A stretch of DNA of 64,000 nucleotides, from contig JAJRUM010000035.1 of assembly GCA_024277815.1 (NCBI GenBank), forward strand, positions 1-64,000. Reading direction: 5' to 3'. The translations under genes were made by a program, and so were the position numbers. The notes under the pieces were generated by a model. It saw nothing but the letters and a program-made list of their open reading frames with translations. It searched no databases and had not been told where the DNA came from. This document shows, piece after piece, positions 45,750-55,305 of this stretch (positions are counted from its first letter, which is position 1; every line of letters begins with the position of its first letter). This DNA is from Gammaproteobacteria bacterium. GTDB taxonomy: Bacteria > Pseudomonadota > Gammaproteobacteria > Xanthomonadales > SZUA-36.

Positions 45750-47434
45750 CAGCTTTCACTCTCTTTATATCCATACACGGCCTGCGCGGCTGCAGATGAA
45801 ATCACCCCATTGCGAATTTCCAGTCGCAATGTTTCACGATCACGCTTTTGTGGGTCACCATAACCACCGCCACCACCTGCCAACTGGTGGTACAGGGTAC
45901 CTTTTGGCACGCCCTCAATGAGGTCCTTGTTATTCGGCACGACCTGCTGGCCATCAGGATACAAAAGCCTGATCTCGTTCAGCGTTCCGTCCTTGCCGCC
46001 AAACAGGCCAAAGGCAGGTTCAAAATCACCATCCCCAAAAGTCACCAGCTGAGTATCCTCCGAACCAATGATAAATTCAGTTTCAACACCCAGACCACCA
46101 CGCCACTCGCCCGCGCCAGCGGAGTCGGTGATGTACTCATGTTTCTTCAACAAATGCGGCGTTTGCTGTTCAAACATCTCGTAGTCCTGATCCAGGATAC
46201 CGCCCGATGCATCGATCATGCCGATATGATCATAACCATCAGTGCCGTTCATCGCACCTGAACCACCCTTGAGGCCCATAAAGCCGATATCGACGTAGTC
46301 CTCGCCTTTCTCTTCATCAAGCCCGGTGGTCAAAGAGGCCAACAGGTTGTTCCAGCCAGCGGTGACACGATCCGGTATAACCGGTGCCAGCGCACGTATA
46401 ATCGCGTCGGCATTGGGCGGACACAGATGGTTACCAAAAGTCGTGGCTTTAGGATAAGAGGCATTGAGGATCGTACCCTCAGGAATGATCATGCTGATCG
46501 GCCCGACCATACCTTCGTTGTGCGGGATGTCCGGGTTGACCATTTGCAGGAAAGTCAGGATGGATGCAGATGCACTTGAGGTATAGGTACCGTTGACGAA
46601 ACCATCGGTCTGCGCATCAGTATCCGAATAATCGAAAGTAATATGCCTGTCCTTGACCGTCACTGTCACCCGGATGGTGAACTTGGTCCCCTGGTTGTGA
46701 CCATCAAAATAAACATAGCCCTCACCACTGTAGGAACCCTCAGGGATGGTTGAAATTTCGGCTTCCATCATCTTGCGAGTGGCATCAAACAGGGCTGCCT
46801 TGTGGCTGTCAAAGCTATCTATGCCATACTTTTCCAGCACTTCCAGCAGACGTCGCTCACCCACTGTGCAAGCACCCATCTGGGCACGCATATCATGCTG
46901 GACAATTTCCAGGCGAATATTGGCGAAGATCAGGTCCCACACGTCTTTGCGTAGTTTGCCTTTGTCATAAACCTTGACCGGTGGAATGCGTAAAGCTTCC
47001 TGCCATACTTCAGTGGCACGCGGGTTATAACCACCTGGAACATTGCCGCCGATATCGGCCTGATGGCCTTTTACCGCTGACCAGGCGACCAGTTCACCCT
47101 GATGAAATATGGGTTTGAATACCGCCACATCATTGTTCTGGTTCCCCATCGAAAAAACATCGTTGTGGAAGATCACATCACCTTCGTGCAGGTCGTCGCC
47201 AAAATACTTAATCAGGTATTTGCATACCGGCGCCAGTGAAAAAGCCAGGATCGGAAGGTTCTCAGTCTGTTCCAGCATCCTGCCTTCGGCATCATATAAC
47301 CCGGTCACAAAATCCTTGGCTTCACACAGGATTGGCGAACGTGCAGTCTGCTCAACAGACAGGCTCATTTCGTCAGTAATTGATTTGAATGTCCGCGCAT
47401 ATACAGACAGCAGGATGGGGTCAATCTGGCTCAT
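45749..47434 (-). CDS. HyuB-family subunit (hydantoinase/ketone carboxylase B)
   Basis: A 561-residue member of the hydantoinase B/oxoprolinase family that also holds acetophenone carboxylase ApcD and acetone carboxylase beta-like subunits. Landmarks are EGDVIFHNDVFSMGNQNNDV, KGHQADIGGNVPGGYNPRATE, DYSDTDAQTDGFVNGTY and AGGGGGYGDPQKRD. With HyuA it would use ATP either to open a cyclic amide or to carboxylate a ketone. The family does not tell which. It overlaps HyuA by 4 bases. Confidence 0.87.
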   Translation of the reverse strand: MSQIDPILLSVYARTFKSITDEMSLSVEQTARSPILCEAKDFVTGLYDAEGRMLEQTENLPILAFSLAPVCKYLIKYFGDDLHEGDVIFHNDVFSMGNQNNDVAVFKPIFHQGELVAWSAVKGHQADIGGNVPGGYNPRATEVWQEALRIPPVKVYDKGKLRKDVWDLIFANIRLEIVQHDMRAQMGACTVGERRLLEVLEKYGIDSFDSHKAALFDATRKMMEAEISTIPEGSYSGEGYVYFDGHNQGTKFTIRVTVTVKDRHITFDYSDTDAQTDGFVNGTYTSSASASILTFLQMVNPDIPHNEGMVGPISMIIPEGTILNASYPKATTFGNHLCPPNADAIIRALAPVIPDRVTAGWNNLLASLTTGLDEEKGEDYVDIGFMGLKGGSGAMNGTDGYDHIGMIDASGGILDQDYEMFEQQTPHLLKKHEYITDSAGAGEWRGGLGVETEFIIGSEDTQLVTFGDGDFEPAFGLFGGKDGTLNEIRLLYPDGQQVVPNNKDLIEGVPKGTLYHQLAGGGGGYGDPQKRDRETLRLEIRNGVISSAAAQAVYGYKESES

Positions 47435-49548
47435 GCAACACCTCCAGTCAGGCCGGAACCCAGCAGATCCTCACGGCCTTTTTCATACACGGCAAATGAT
47501 CCGTACTGGTCCACCACACAGTCGTAGGCATCACTGACCAGGATCGCCGTGGTCACCTGCTCGATCATCGCCGGACCGCTCACGCGGTTGCCATAACGCA
47601 TTTTGTGACCATCATAGACCGGCACAGGCTGAAAGGCTTTGGCTGAGAAAATATACATATCCCGCTCACCCTTGAGGGCCACACCGGCATCTTCACCGGC
47701 AAATTCCTGCTCACGAAAATCAAGCTTCTCGGTCACACCAATGGCCTGCAAGCGTACGTTGATCAAATCTACGCTGACACCCTGCTCTTCAAGGGAGTAG
47801 CCATACAGGCGGTCATGCTCAGCATGAAAGGCCGCATGAATTGCGGCCGAATCCGCTGCTTCAATCCATTTTCGCTCCACCAGCACCGAAACTTCGTGAT
47901 ATTGCTTCTGATAGCGACAATCCAGCTTGATCTGATATTGCTGGCGCGCGGCGGGAATGTTTTCATCACCAAGCATTGCGGTACCTTCGTCAATCATGCT
48001 GTTAACCAACGCCTGTAATTCAGACCAGTCGAGGCTATCGAGGCGTGCGAAAAATGTCCTGACAAAATCATGTTTCAGATCACCCATCAGCATACCAACC
48101 GCGCACAATATTGAGGACTCCCTCGGGACGATCTGGAATGGTATCTGCAGTTCTTCACAAATCATGCATGAGTGGATCGGGCCGGCGCCACCGGCGACCA
48201 CCATCGGAAATTCCCGTGGGTCAAAACCACGTTTGATGGTTACTTCGCGTACACCCTGCGCCATATTATTGCAGGTCACGCGGTACATGCCCGCCGCTGC
48301 CGTCACCACATCCATGCCCAGCGGATCAGCAATGTGTTCCCTGATCGCAGCACGTGCCGCATCGACATCCAGTTGCATGGTACCGCCGGCAAAAAAGCCC
48401 GGGTTAAGATATCCCAACACCAGGTTGGCGTCGGTACAGGCTGGCAATCTGCCACCCTGGCCGTAGCTGACCGGGCCGGGCACCGCGCCGGCGCTTTGCG
48501 GGCCCATGCGCAACAGGCCGCCTTCATCTATCCAGCCAATTGAGCCACCACCGGCACCAATGGTATGGATCGCAAGCATCGGCAGGGCGATACGGTGGCG
48601 GTCTATCACCCCCTCGTTCACCAGCACGGGACTACCCGTCACCAGGGCCGCTTCAAAACTGGTGCCACCCATATCAACAACAATACAGTTATCCTGGCCA
48701 TGCGCCTGCGCGTAGACCAGGCCTGCGCCAGGCCCGGCTGCCGGACCCGAAAGCAGCGTCAGTGCCGCTGTTTTTCGTGCGGTTTCCGGTGTCATAACGC
48801 CACCGTTCGACTGCATGATCAACAGCAGGCCATCGAATCCATTACTACTGAGCCGGCCTGTCAACTGCTCCAGATAGTCATTCAAAATGGGGCCAATATA
48901 CGAATTGAGTACCGTCGTGCTGGTGCGCTGGTAGAAGCGGATCGACGGTAACAGGTCAGTGGATACCGTCAGGTAGGCATCCGGCATTTTCTCCCGTACC
49001 AGTTCGGCGGCACGCTGCTCATGTTCGGCATTGATAAAGGCATTCATGAAGCAGATAGAAACAGCCTCAACACCTTCTTGCCGGAATAGCTCGATGGCGC
49101 GCTCAACATCGGCCAGGTTCAGTGCCTCAACTTCACTGCCATCACGTCGCAGACGACCTTCCACACCCACCCGCAGGTAGCGTGGCACCAACGGTTCGAC
49201 GTTGGTATAGCGGTTGTTGTACTGCTCTTCACGGATACCACGACGCATTTCCAGCGCATCACGTACACCCGCAGTGGTTATCAAGCCTGATTTCGCCCCG
49301 TTGCGGGTCAGGGTGGCGTTGGTAGTAACGGTAGTGCCATGCACGATCGTCTCCACACCCCGCATAAACTCACTCAGTTCAAGTGGCGGTTCCTGCTTCG
49401 ATGCAATTTCTGTCAAGCCATTGATAACAGCGGCAGAAGGATCATCAGAAACCGACAGCACCTTGAATATTTCCGGCTCCCGGTCCTCCCAGGCAACCAG
49501 AAAGTCAGTGAATGTTCCGCCAACGTCAATACCTATTTTTAAACCCAT
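47431..49548 (-). CDS. HyuA-family ATP-dependent subunit (hydantoinase/ketone carboxylase A)
   Basis: A 705-residue ASKHA-fold protein. The phosphate loop is KIGIDVGGTFTDFLVA, then VHGTTVTTNATLTRNGAKSGL, LSGPAAGPGAGLVYA, VVDMGGTSFEAALV and HTIGAGGGSIGWID. It activates the substrate by phosphorylation for the HyuB reaction. A molybdenum hydroxylase and a hydantoinase-like pair in one operon fit N-heterocycle degradation (lactam formation then ring opening) but also ketone carboxylation. Starts 57 bases after the ligase stop. Confidence 0.9.
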   Translation of the reverse strand: MGLKIGIDVGGTFTDFLVAWEDREPEIFKVLSVSDDPSAAVINGLTEIASKQEPPLELSEFMRGVETIVHGTTVTTNATLTRNGAKSGLITTAGVRDALEMRRGIREEQYNNRYTNVEPLVPRYLRVGVEGRLRRDGSEVEALNLADVERAIELFRQEGVEAVSICFMNAFINAEHEQRAAELVREKMPDAYLTVSTDLLPSIRFYQRTSTTVLNSYIGPILNDYLEQLTGRLSSNGFDGLLLIMQSNGGVMTPETARKTAALTLLSGPAAGPGAGLVYAQAHGQDNCIVVDMGGTSFEAALVTGSPVLVNEGVIDRHRIALPMLAIHTIGAGGGSIGWIDEGGLLRMGPQSAGAVPGPVSYGQGGRLPACTDANLVLGYLNPGFFAGGTMQLDVDAARAAIREHIADPLGMDVVTAAAGMYRVTCNNMAQGVREVTIKRGFDPREFPMVVAGGAGPIHSCMICEELQIPFQIVPRESSILCAVGMLMGDLKHDFVRTFFARLDSLDWSELQALVNSMIDEGTAMLGDENIPAARQQYQIKLDCRYQKQYHEVSVLVERKWIEAADSAAIHAAFHAEHDRLYGYSLEEQGVSVDLINVRLQAIGVTEKLDFREQEFAGEDAGVALKGERDMYIFSAKAFQPVPVYDGHKMRYGNRVSGPAMIEQVTTAILVSDAYDCVVDQYGSFAVYEKGREDLLGSGLTGGVA

Positions 49549-49605
49549 ACTTTTATACCTTTTTTCGTGCGAACCCGAAGCAACACTACACTGGAGTCAG
49601 AGCAG

Positions 49606-51186
49606 TTACTCTGACACCTTCCGCCGGTTCCCACCCTGTTGATCCCGGTTATTCTTCAGTTTTAGCCTATCGATGACCAGCTGCCGTACTTCTTCCTTCA
49701 ATACCTTACCCATTGCGTTGCGCGGCAAACGATCTACCCTGACCGCCTCCCTGGGGCAGGAAAAGCTGGCGATTCGACCGGCGCAAAAATCTATAATTTG
49801 TTCAGCATTCACCGTGCTACCCGGTGCCACCACAACAACCGCCACCGCTACTTCGCCCCAGTAGTCATCTGGCCGGCCCACCACTGCAACCTCCTCAATA
49901 CCATCATATTCGGCAAGCAGGTTTTCAATCAGTGCCGGATAAATGTTTTCACCACCGGAAATAATCATGTCCTTGATGCGGCCATCGACATATAAAAAGC
50001 CATTATCATCAAAATGACCAATATCTCCGGTATGAAACCATGCACCGGTGAACGCTTCCCGCGTTGCTTGCTCATCGTGCCAATATTCGTTCATGACATT
50101 CGCACCGCGCACCAGTATCTCACCACTTTCACCTGTCGGCAGTTCCTCCCCTTCCTGATCCACAATACGAATTTCGCAATGCTTTGCAGTCTGGCCGGTT
50201 GATGCCGGCTTGCGCGCGGCGTCCTCCGGTGCGGTATAGGCAGCAATCGGGCAGGTCTCAGTGGAGCCATACACCTGAATCAGCGGTACGCCCCACTCAC
50301 AAACTTTCAAAACCATACTTTCAGGTACGATTGTCGAACCCGTTGCGATCAATCTCAAACTGTCCGGCTTACCTTCATACCATCGTTTGTCGGCCATCAA
50401 CAAGTGCATGATGGTGGGTACGACCAACACCAGTGTTACCGGGTGCATATCAAAAGCCTGATAATAGTGATCAACATCGAATTGCCGCAACAGTACCACT
50501 GTCGCACCGGCAAACAGGGCCGGCAGCGTTTGAATATTCAGGCCACCCACGTGAAACATTGGCAGAACGGTCAGCACCACGTCGGCGGCGGTCATGGCAT
50601 GCATGTCGATAGAATTTACCGCATTACAGGCCAGCGCCCTTTTGCTTAGCAGCGCACCTTTAGGTACACCTGTGGTACCGGATGTGTAGCACAGCAACAA
50701 ACCGTCATCTTCACTAAGGCCCGCCGGACCAACAACCGCTGTCTGACCACGCCCGGCATTCTCTAACTCATCAAATGCGGCCCAGCCAACAGTTCCTGAG
50801 GTGTAACTGACCAACACAATAGAACCCAACTGTTCGCGAACACCATCAATATGATCAGTATACAAACCGTCGACGAATATAACTTGTGGGCCGGCATGCT
50901 GTAGCAGTTGTACATGCTCAGGTGCTGCCAGGCGCCAGTTCAGGGGCAGCAGTATCGCGCCGATACGCGCACAGGCAAACAGCAGTGCCATTTGTTCTGG
51001 TGAGTTTTGCCCCAGGTATGCGACCCGATCACCCGGCTTGATGCCGAGGCCATTGACCAGTACCCGGGCACAACGCTCAATGCGACGTGCCAGGTGTGCA
51101 TAGCTTATTTCGCGACCCTCAAAGACAATGGCCGGCTTGTCCGGTGTAGCGTCCGCGTGACGCGTTATCCAGTCAGATAAATCCAT
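49606..51186 (-). CDS. AMP-forming acyl-CoA ligase
   Basis: A 526-residue ligase. LLLCYTSGTTGVPKGALLSKRA is the ATP loop, VYGSTETCPIAAYT the adenine-binding region, GAWFHTGDIGHFDDNGFLYVDGRIKDMIISGGENIYP the hinge, and DRLPRNAMGKVLKEEV carries the catalytic Lys. It is related to the fatty-acid and cyclohexane-type CoA ligases. It would start the catabolic operon's pathway by making a CoA ester. It is the first gene of the minus-strand operon, with a divergent promoter region upstream of 51186. Confidence 0.93.
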   Translation of the reverse strand: MDLSDWITRHADATPDKPAIVFEGREISYAHLARRIERCARVLVNGLGIKPGDRVAYLGQNSPEQMALLFACARIGAILLPLNWRLAAPEHVQLLQHAGPQVIFVDGLYTDHIDGVREQLGSIVLVSYTSGTVGWAAFDELENAGRGQTAVVGPAGLSEDDGLLLCYTSGTTGVPKGALLSKRALACNAVNSIDMHAMTAADVVLTVLPMFHVGGLNIQTLPALFAGATVVLLRQFDVDHYYQAFDMHPVTLVLVVPTIMHLLMADKRWYEGKPDSLRLIATGSTIVPESMVLKVCEWGVPLIQVYGSTETCPIAAYTAPEDAARKPASTGQTAKHCEIRIVDQEGEELPTGESGEILVRGANVMNEYWHDEQATREAFTGAWFHTGDIGHFDDNGFLYVDGRIKDMIISGGENIYPALIENLLAEYDGIEEVAVVGRPDDYWGEVAVAVVVVAPGSTVNAEQIIDFCAGRIASFSCPREAVRVDRLPRNAMGKVLKEEVRQLVIDRLKLKNNRDQQGGNRRKVSE

Positions 51187-51264
51187 ATTTCTATGATCTC
51201 GCTGTTTGCTCCTGCTGAAATGGCAATACTTGATCTAACGCAACTACAAGGCTGCAACCAAGCC

Positions 51265-51313
51265 ATTATAATATATAGTTTAATCTTAAACGGTATTTAA
51301 GTACTATAATACC
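51265..51313. promoter_or_regulatory. Divergent promoter/operator of ligase operon and thiolase
   Basis: A minus-strand TATAAT (51265-51270) faces the ligase operon and a plus-strand TATAAT (51305-51310) faces the thiolase gene. Between them lie a perfect palindrome GTTTAA-TC-TTAAAC (51278-51291) and an inverted repeat GGTATT-N10-AATACC (51292-51313) that contains the plus-strand -10 box. The symmetry is typical of a dimeric repressor site such as TetR or GntR. No regulator gene is next to it. Confidence 0.5.
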
Positions 51314-51348
51314 ACTATTGTAGACAGGGTATTTGAGGAGCACAAATC

Positions 51349-52548
51349 ATGATCGGTAGCTATATTCCCTACGGCGCTTATTGGAGCAGCCCATTCTCAC
51401 GCTGGCAGGGTAGCCTGCAGCATCTTCCGAGTGTTGAATTTGCAGCCTACCTGACCCGCACGGCCCTGGCGGCACGTGATATCAATGCCGGGGTGTTCGA
51501 TGCAGGCGTGCTTGGTATGACCGTTCCACAGCAATACTCTTTTTATGGCCTGCCATGGCTGGCGGGCATGGCAGGTGCTGACCATATTGGCGGCCCGACC
51601 ATTAGCCAGGCCTGCGCCACCAGCGCACGGGTATTGTCCGTCGCGGCGGGAGAGGTCGGCAGTGGTGCAGCGAAATGTGTACTGGCCGTGACGACAGACC
51701 GCCTGTCGAATGGCCCACACATGTTTTACCCACGTCCCAAGGCACCGGGTGGAATCGGCGCACACGAGGACTGGGTGCCCGACAACATGGGCTTCGACCC
51801 CTATACACGCGGGGATATGACGCAAACAGCAGAAAACTGTGCCAGTAAATGGAACGTTTCCAGCGCCGAGCAGCACGAAGTCGTACTGCGCCGCCTGGAG
51901 CAATACGGCGATGCATTGGCCAATGACTCAGCCTTTCTGAAGCGTTTCATGACGCTGCCATTTGACGTACCCGATCCCCGTTTCAAAAAGACCGTATCCA
52001 CCATGGATGGCGATGAAGGCATCTTCCAGAGCACAGCCGAAGGCCTGGCAAAACTGAAACCGGTTAAAGAAGGCGGCAGCATCACTTTCGGTGGGCAAAC
52101 CCATCCGGCAGACGGCGCAGCCGGCATGATCGTCACCACCGAAGAAATGGCCAAAGAACTCTCGGCAGATTCAGGTATAACCATTAAGATCGTATCATTC
52201 GGCCAGGCAAGGGTAGAAAAATGCTTTATGCCCGCCGCTACCATCCCGGCATCGATGCAGGCATTGGAGCATGCCGGTATCGGCATTTCTGACCTGGCCG
52301 CAATCAAGTCACACAACCCGTTTGCGGTCAACGATATCGTCTTTGCACGCGAAACCGGCGCTGACCTGATGGCGATGAACAACTATGGCAGCTCACTTAT
52401 CTGGGGCCACCCACAGGGACCCACCGGCATGCGCGCCATGATTGAACTGATCGAAGAGCTCGCAATACTTGGCGGCGGCTGGGGCTTGTTCCAGGGCTGT
52501 GCCGCTGGCGATACGTCGATGGCCACCGTGCTCAAAGTAGAAAGCTGA
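51349..52548 (+). CDS. Thiolase-family acyltransferase
   Basis: A 399-residue thiolase. GGPTISQACATSARVL contains the nucleophilic Cys89. IKSHNPFAVNDIVFA has the active-site His region. NNYGSSLIWGHPQGPTGMRAMIELIEEL gives the GHPxGxTG-like His motif, and GCAAGDTSMATVLKVE the second Cys. The N-terminus is unusual (SYIPYGAYWSSPFSRWQGSLQ). It would cleave a 3-oxoacyl-CoA with CoA, ending the pathway of the divergent operon. ATTTGAGGAGCAC gives a good ribosome site. Confidence 0.88.
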   Translation: MIGSYIPYGAYWSSPFSRWQGSLQHLPSVEFAAYLTRTALAARDINAGVFDAGVLGMTVPQQYSFYGLPWLAGMAGADHIGGPTISQACATSARVLSVAAGEVGSGAAKCVLAVTTDRLSNGPHMFYPRPKAPGGIGAHEDWVPDNMGFDPYTRGDMTQTAENCASKWNVSSAEQHEVVLRRLEQYGDALANDSAFLKRFMTLPFDVPDPRFKKTVSTMDGDEGIFQSTAEGLAKLKPVKEGGSITFGGQTHPADGAAGMIVTTEEMAKELSADSGITIKIVSFGQARVEKCFMPAATIPASMQALEHAGIGISDLAAIKSHNPFAVNDIVFARETGADLMAMNNYGSSLIWGHPQGPTGMRAMIELIEELAILGGGWGLFQGCAAGDTSMATVLKVES

Positions 52549-52580
52549 TTACCAACCAGGCTGCCTGAACAGTCGCTACG

Positions 52581-52614
52581 CCAGCCGGCGGGTAAACCTG
52601 TCCGGCTGGTTTTT
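52581..52614 (+). terminator. Rho-independent terminator after the thiolase gene
   Basis: CCAGCCGG, a 13-base loop, CCGGCTGG, then TTTTT. Perfect 8-bp GC-rich stem, 33 bases after the thiolase stop. Confidence 0.8.
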
Positions 52615-52636
52615 CCGGCTCCCGGCGTCGCAGCTG

Positions 52637-53035
52637 TCAGCTGCGACCGGCCGGGTCAGCCGCCACAGAAGTGCCACCCTCACCGAGCGCGACGTACACG
52701 AACACCCCTTCTGTCACCGGTACCGAATTACCGCTGTCCTGGCGTACCGCAACCGCCTCAATTCTCACCGTGATTGAAGTACGACCAACCCGCTCTATTT
52801 CCGTGTAGCAACTGACAACATCGCCGACGTGTACCGGCCGATGAAAAGTCATCGCGTTGACGGCGACTGTAACCACGCGACTGCGGCTGTGCTGGCGAGC
52901 AGTGATCTCACCCGCCATATCCATTTGTGACATCAACCAGCCACCAAAAATATCACCCGCCGGATTGGTATCGGCCGGCATCGCCCGCGCCCGCACCGCC
53001 GGGTCTCGCCACTTGTTGGAATCTGATGCTGGCAT
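52637..53035 (-). CDS. Acyl-CoA thioesterase, YciA-like hotdog fold
   Basis: A 132-residue hotdog thioesterase. ARAMPADTNPAGDIFGGWLMSQMDMAGEI holds the N-P-A-G-D-I-F-G-G signature with the catalytic Asp, and VNAMTFHRPVHVGDVVSCYTE is the second strand pair. It hydrolyses acyl-CoA esters and can save free CoA during catabolism. It converges on the thiolase gene with a terminator in between. Confidence 0.9.
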   Translation of the reverse strand: MPASDSNKWRDPAVRARAMPADTNPAGDIFGGWLMSQMDMAGEITARQHSRSRVVTVAVNAMTFHRPVHVGDVVSCYTEIERVGRTSITVRIEAVAVRQDSGNSVPVTEGVFVYVALGEGGTSVAADPAGRS

Positions 53036-53239
53036 TCTGTCTTCCTCTTGCCTGTTGTAGGCTGAACTTTAGCACTCCCTTTGCGGCAGTGTCCTGCCGG
53101 ACATACTCGCCAACTGGAAATGTATATGCCATTCAACCCGGTGGTATGAAACAAAGGGCGTCGTGTCCTGCGGTAACCTATACTTACCCGGTCACACCGT
53201 CACATAAATGGATTCCACAACAGTTCAAGCAGGCTGGAC

Positions 53240-53893
53240 ATGAAATTAATCTGGTTAGCGCTTTATGCAGTTTCGGTGGTGGCCGTGTTGGTTGCCACCA
53301 CATTTTCTGTACCTGACATTTACGTTGTGGCGAAGCCGTTGCTAATGATTTCGCTACTGCTATATTTCATCGCTGCGTCACAAGGCTATCCCGGGTGGCG
53401 GAAGTTTGTTGGGTTTGCACTGGTGTTTTCCTGGGCAGGGGATGTTTTCCTGATGCAAGACGGCATGTTTGCCGCCGGGCTGGTATCGTTCCTGATCGCA
53501 CATATCTTTTATATCATCACCTACCAGAAAACAGGCGCACGACAGGCTGCGTTCAGACCCTGGAACCTGGCAGGCTTCGCTGCTGCCGGGGCAGCTATAA
53601 TCTGGGTGTTGTATCCAGGCCTCGGCGAAATGCTGGTACCCGTTGTCATTTATATGCTGGTACTGCTTACAATGGGCGTGCGCGCGCATCAACGCAAGGG
53701 GGCCACTTCAGCAGCAAGTTTTCGGCTGGTTGCTGCGGGTGCCCTGCTTTTCGTGCTGTCAGACTGCCTGATCGCCATCAACAAGTTCGCTTTTGAAGTG
53801 CCTGCTGAGCGACTGCTGGTCATGTCAACCTACATGGCCGCGCAATTCCTGATCGTGCAGGGCTTGCTCCGGCACGAAAAGTATTCAGCATAG
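53240..53893 (+). CDS. YhhN/lysoplasmalogenase-family membrane protein
   Basis: A 217-residue protein with about eight membrane helices. FSWAGDVFLM and LFVLSDCLIAINKF carry the paired Asp residues conserved in the YhhN/TMEM86 family. Animal members hydrolyse the vinyl ether of lysoplasmalogens; the bacterial role is uncertain. It starts 204 bases from the divergent thioesterase gene. Confidence 0.87.
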   Translation: MKLIWLALYAVSVVAVLVATTFSVPDIYVVAKPLLMISLLLYFIAASQGYPGWRKFVGFALVFSWAGDVFLMQDGMFAAGLVSFLIAHIFYIITYQKTGARQAAFRPWNLAGFAAAGAAIIWVLYPGLGEMLVPVVIYMLVLLTMGVRAHQRKGATSAASFRLVAAGALLFVLSDCLIAINKFAFEVPAERLLVMSTYMAAQFLIVQGLLRHEKYSA

Positions 53894-53983
53894 CTTTTGC
53901 ACTCGTGTAGAATATGAATCATGTTCAACGCGCGAAGATATCCATCGGTTGTCTTCCGAAAACCACATTTCCGAGGAAAAACC

Positions 53984-54829
53984 ATGAAACAGGGAATCTA
54001 CTTTTATCTGTGCGCCTTTTTTCTGTCATCTGTACCGGGCGACTTATTGGCCCAGGATGACTTCGAATACCACCCGGCCCTGTCCGATAATTTTACCGTA
54101 TCTCTGGGTGCCTTCAAATCCAGTAATTCTTTAACGATCTCAGCAAATGGAGCTATTGATGTCCCTGAAGATCGAGTTGATTTTGATGACAGTGTCGGTG
54201 TAGATGACCGTTCCACATTGTTTAATGGCCAACTGCGCTGGAAGTTTGGCAAACAGCATAAGTGGTCACTGTGGGGTCAGTACTTTAAAAGCGACGCCAC
54301 TGGTGAGGCCGTGCTGGAAGAGGATGTGGCATGGCAGGATATCACCTTCCGCCAGGGCAGCTTCGTTGAGGCTGGCGTAAAGGTTGAGGTTGTTCGCATT
54401 TTTATTGGACGCAGTCTGGTCAAAAATCAACAACATGATTTCGGTATAGGTTTTGGCATACACAACCTCAAGCTGGGTGCGTTTATCCAGGGTGAGGTAA
54501 AGATTGACGACCAAACGACAGAATTTCAGCGCGGCGATGCTTCCAATAACGCACCCCTGCCAAACCTCGGCTCCTGGTGGAATTACTCGCCGGCGAGAAA
54601 ATGGCTGCTCCACACCCGTGTGGACTGGATCAGTGCAAATATTGGCGACTACAGCGGCACACTCTGGAATACTGCTGTCGGAGTTAACTACCAGGCTTTC
54701 CGCCATGTAGGTTTTGACCTGTCATACCAGTACTTCAACCTGAACCTTGGCGTTGATAACACCGACTGGAGAGGGGACGTTGATATGACCTACAGCGGAC
54801 CGGTATTTGCTGTCACTGGCAACTGGTAG
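53984..54829 (+). CDS. Unknown outer-membrane beta-barrel protein
   Basis: A 281-residue exported protein. The signal peptide is MKQGIYFYLCAFFLSSVPGDLLAQ. Alternating hydrophobic strands end in the aromatic C-terminus FAVTGNW, typical of barrels inserted by BamA. It has no recognised channel or enzyme motif. The ATG at 53984 follows CGAGGAAAAACC; the longer frame from 53921 adds a non-signal leader. Confidence 0.75.
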   Translation: MKQGIYFYLCAFFLSSVPGDLLAQDDFEYHPALSDNFTVSLGAFKSSNSLTISANGAIDVPEDRVDFDDSVGVDDRSTLFNGQLRWKFGKQHKWSLWGQYFKSDATGEAVLEEDVAWQDITFRQGSFVEAGVKVEVVRIFIGRSLVKNQQHDFGIGFGIHNLKLGAFIQGEVKIDDQTTEFQRGDASNNAPLPNLGSWWNYSPARKWLLHTRVDWISANIGDYSGTLWNTAVGVNYQAFRHVGFDLSYQYFNLNLGVDNTDWRGDVDMTYSGPVFAVTGNW

Positions 54830-55305
54830 TAGTTCCCGGATCAGGAAACCATGCTAAAGCCCGGCAAGTGAAGCCGGGTTAGATCTGTCCCTTTAATTCC
54901 CACCTTAAAGCTTGCCTGACCGGCAAGCAGCAAGCGCCCGGCGCTTTTTCGGGCGCAACCAACCTGCCACAAATAGCCAAGCCTTGCGGCTGGCCACTGA
55001 CGCACAGGCACTATCCTGGAATCCCTGACCATCGGGTGTAACCAAAAAAAATCTATGCTAATCTAATAAGGGAAATGAGACTCACTATCATGCAGCTTGT
55101 ATCTTGCTACCGATAAAAGCGCCAGACCACTGTCGTCAGGCCATGAAATATCTTACAGAAAAGGTTAAAGCACGACCGGCCAGCCCTTGCAGCCGAAAAA
55201 CAACACCCGGTTTTCGATTTAATACCGCAAAGAACAAAGCTGGCATACCTGGGTGAATGCCACGGTAAACCGGGGTGTGTTTGTTACAGGGATAAGGGAG
55301 ATGTT
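54830..55305. other. Gene-free stretch with hairpins upstream of the Cys-repeat protein
   Basis: No convincing gene. It holds a hairpin at 54858-54880 (GCCCGGC/GCCGGGT, likely terminator of the barrel gene), a second hairpin at 54934-54956 (GCGCCCG/CGGGCGC), and near the next gene a stem-loop at 55241-55262 (TGGCATACC/GGT-GA-ATGCCA) and CGGTAAACCG at 55263-55272. A ribosome site AGGGAG precedes the ATG at 55306. The leader may fold as a regulatory element. Confidence 0.45.

Noticed and set aside
55140-55290. c-di-GMP-I (GEMM) riboswitch
   Set aside because: GCACGACCGGC and ACCGCAAAG only partly match the consensus and the expected paired stems are not clear.
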